Below, in pieces: positions 52,593 to 54,030 of a stretch of DNA of 54,030 nt. The DNA lies in assembly GCF_001517085.1 (NCBI RefSeq), contig NZ_LRAC01000146.1:1-54030 (forward strand), read 5' to 3'. The notes under the pieces were generated by a model. The model was not told where the DNA came from. It was given only the letters and a program-made list of their open reading frames with translations, and made no database searches. The stretch comes from Paenibacillus sp. DMB5. Lineage in GTDB: Bacteria; Bacillota; Bacilli; Paenibacillales; Paenibacillaceae. Each line of letters opens with the position of its first letter. Position 1 is the stretch's first letter. A program made the position numbers and the translations under genes.

Positions 52593-53777
52593 TTAACCCT
52601 GTTTCGCGGCAGCAGGGTAAGCGGCAGGAGCGGGCAGATCCTCCTCCACTTCACGCCCGTGCAGGCGTACACTCATGATCAGGCCAATGCTGGCCATATT
52701 GATCATCAGTGAGGTCCCCCCGAAGCTGACGAAAGGCAGCGTGATCCCGGTTAGCGGCATCAGCCCGATGAATGCGCCGATATTTTCAAATATCTGATAC
52801 AGGATCATGGCTACAACCCCGACGATCAGAAACGGTCCGGCGCGGTCCTTGGACTCCAGGGCGATCAATATCATCCGGTGAATCAGTATAAAATACAGCA
52901 GCAGCAGCACCGCAGAGCCGACAAAGCCGAACTCCTCAGCAATCTGCACGAAGATAGAGTCGGAATACGTATAGGGCACACGGTCGGTCTGCACCGAGCT
53001 GCCGTTCATATAGCCCTCCCCGCTCATGCCGCCTGAGGCGATGGCCAGCTTGGCATTTTTGGTGTGGTAGCTGGCTTTGGCCGTCGCCTTTTCGGGGACG
53101 AGCCAAGGGTCGAACCGTTCAACCCAGTGCGAGCGGCCGATATCGGTCATGAACGCTTTGAACTGATCATGATAATGAATATAGCTCATTATTCCGGCAA
53201 CTGCCGTACCTGCTACAATCAGAACCCCGATCAGCGCATGCGAGAATTTGATATTTCCGATCCACAGCAGTCCGGCCAGAATCACGATATAGGACAAGGC
53301 ATTACCAAGGTCATTCTGGCTGATGACAATCAGGAACGGCAGCAGCGTAAGAAGCCCTAGCGGCACGACATCCTTCCAGAACAGCAGCTTGTTCTTATTT
53401 TTGCGGAACAGCACCGCTGCCAGAAACAGGATCAGGATCAGCTTAAACAGCTCTGCCGGCTGGAGGCTGAGGCCTCCGATCTTCAGCCAGCCCTGGGCCC
53501 CGTTCTGGGTTTTCCCGATAAAGCTGACCAATACCAGAATCCCGATTCCTGTTATATAAATATAAAGCGCATATTTCACGATCAGCCGGTAATCGATAAA
53601 AGTCAGACCCAGAAAAGCAATCAGGCCCAGTATATAGAACTTGATCATCTTCAGATGACTCCCGTCCAGGCCATCCCTTCCATGCGTTACACTATATATA
53701 GAGAAAATGCTGATCACCATCAGCAGAACCAGTATAAATACAATGACACCATCAATCTTCTTAATCTTCTGAAGCAT
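52593..53777 (-). CDS. rodA: RodA/FtsW-family peptidoglycan polymerase (first copy)
   Basis: 394 residues, SEDS family, the same architecture as its neighbour: DWRLIVKYALYIYI-like first helices, VISQNDLGNALSYIVILAG, FDPWLVPEKATAKASY, ASGGMSGEGYMNGSSVQTD, GITLPFVSFGGTSLMINMASIG. The C-terminal tail differs (HGREVEEDLPAPAAYPAAAKQG). It starts with ATG at 53777 after AAGGAG. Tandem copies suggest duplication followed by separate regulation; the short gap to a terminator upstream (53861-53911) means it has its own promoter. Confidence 0.92.
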   Translation of the reverse strand: MLQKIKKIDGVIVFILVLLMVISIFSIYSVTHGRDGLDGSHLKMIKFYILGLIAFLGLTFIDYRLIVKYALYIYITGIGILVLVSFIGKTQNGAQGWLKIGGLSLQPAELFKLILILFLAAVLFRKNKNKLLFWKDVVPLGLLTLLPFLIVISQNDLGNALSYIVILAGLLWIGNIKFSHALIGVLIVAGTAVAGIMSYIHYHDQFKAFMTDIGRSHWVERFDPWLVPEKATAKASYHTKNAKLAIASGGMSGEGYMNGSSVQTDRVPYTYSDSIFVQIAEEFGFVGSAVLLLLYFILIHRMILIALESKDRAGPFLIVGVVAMILYQIFENIGAFIGLMPLTGITLPFVSFGGTSLMINMASIGLIMSVRLHGREVEEDLPAPAAYPAAAKQG

Positions 53778-53860
53778 ATTCTGTCTCCTTACTCGTTACT
53801 TCAGCTTCCACTTCAACAACTGTAGAAGTCCGTTCATTCTATTGTAAAGGAAGGGGCAGC

Positions 53861-53911
53861 AAAAATACAATTTCACCGCCGGCTGTTCGTCTAACAGCGG
53901 TGCGGTGAAAT
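53861..53911 (-). terminator. Rho-independent terminator upstream of the rodA pair
   Basis: ATTTCACCGC / GCGGTGAAAT stem with an inner CTGTT / AACAG hairpin, then TGTATTTTTG on the minus strand. It ends whatever gene lies beyond the window edge. Confidence 0.8.
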
Positions 53912-53954
53912 GTCGGGAGTTACATGGCGTAATGCGCGGCCCACAGCGGGGCGC

Positions 53955-54030
53955 TTAGGGCGCGATGCCGGCTCGCGCGGGGATGCCGGCGTTCTGCCCT
54001 GTGTGCGGCGCGACGGACAGGCGCTCAGCG
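53955..54030 (-). CDS. Possible C-terminal end of a gene cut by the window edge
   Basis: The minus strand has one frame open from the edge to a TAA at 53955, encoding 24 residues that end GIPARAGIAP. The terminator just downstream supports a gene end here. The frame is short and GC-rich, so chance is possible, and no family can be named. Confidence 0.3.
   Translation of the reverse strand, partial: AERLSVAPHTGQNAGIPARAGIAP

Overview
The window is a stretch of a Gram-positive, endospore-forming chromosome. The gene content and order (degS-degU next to comFA, spoIIID-mbl-flhO-flhP, murA-spoIID-spoIIQ, a complete atp operon, glyA-upp, spoIIR), S-layer-homology (SLH) surface proteins and the csaB/tagA/tagO set point to Paenibacillus or a close relative. 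That is an inference from gene content, not a database match. Every protein gene I can support lies on the minus strand, so transcription runs from high to low coordinates.

Layout in coordinate order. 1-3500: the 5' part of comFA, a frame-disrupted glycosyltransferase-like gene and the degS-degU two-component pair. 3540-21000: a surface and exoprotein region with a phosphodiester glycosidase-like exoprotein, three large SLH proteins (one is the probable main S-layer protein), metK, an alpha/beta-type SASP and two small conserved proteins of unknown role. 21100-28600: secondary cell wall polymer genes (tagO, tagA, csaB and a DUF5693-type membrane protein), then pgcA and fabZ. 28900-34750: an EpuA-like protein, flhP, flhO, mbl, spoIIID, spoIIQ and spoIID. 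34900-44400: murA, a DUF1146 protein and the atp operon, read in transcription order atpZ-atpI-atpB-atpE-atpF-atpH-atpA-atpG-atpD-atpC. 44577-51127: a UDP-GlcNAc 2-epimerase, upp, glyA, ywlG, ywlE, mntP and spoIIR. 51224-54030: two tandem rodA/ftsW-type genes and the last codons of one possible further gene.

How the genes fit together. The epimerase (UDP-ManNAc supply), TagO, TagA and CsaB make and pyruvylate the wall polymer that SLH domains bind. The SLH proteins encoded beside them are the expected clients. The DUF5693 membrane protein in the same block has no assigned role and is the best candidate for an unknown step. Sporulation genes carry recognisable sigma-F (spoIIQ, spoIIR) and sigma-E (spoIIID) promoters. 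The ywlG-glyA unit starts with a promoter, a ZTP (pfl) riboswitch and an attenuator terminator.

Main points for a second look: a possible plus-strand small RNA of about 80 nt upstream of fabZ; a family of hairpin-forming repeats inside the atp operon; two in-frame start sites and a long structured leader on the S-layer gene; the DUF5693 protein; and four genes (glycosyltransferase-like, DUF5693, spoIID, glyA) each broken by one single-base indel, most simply explained as base-calling or assembly errors.
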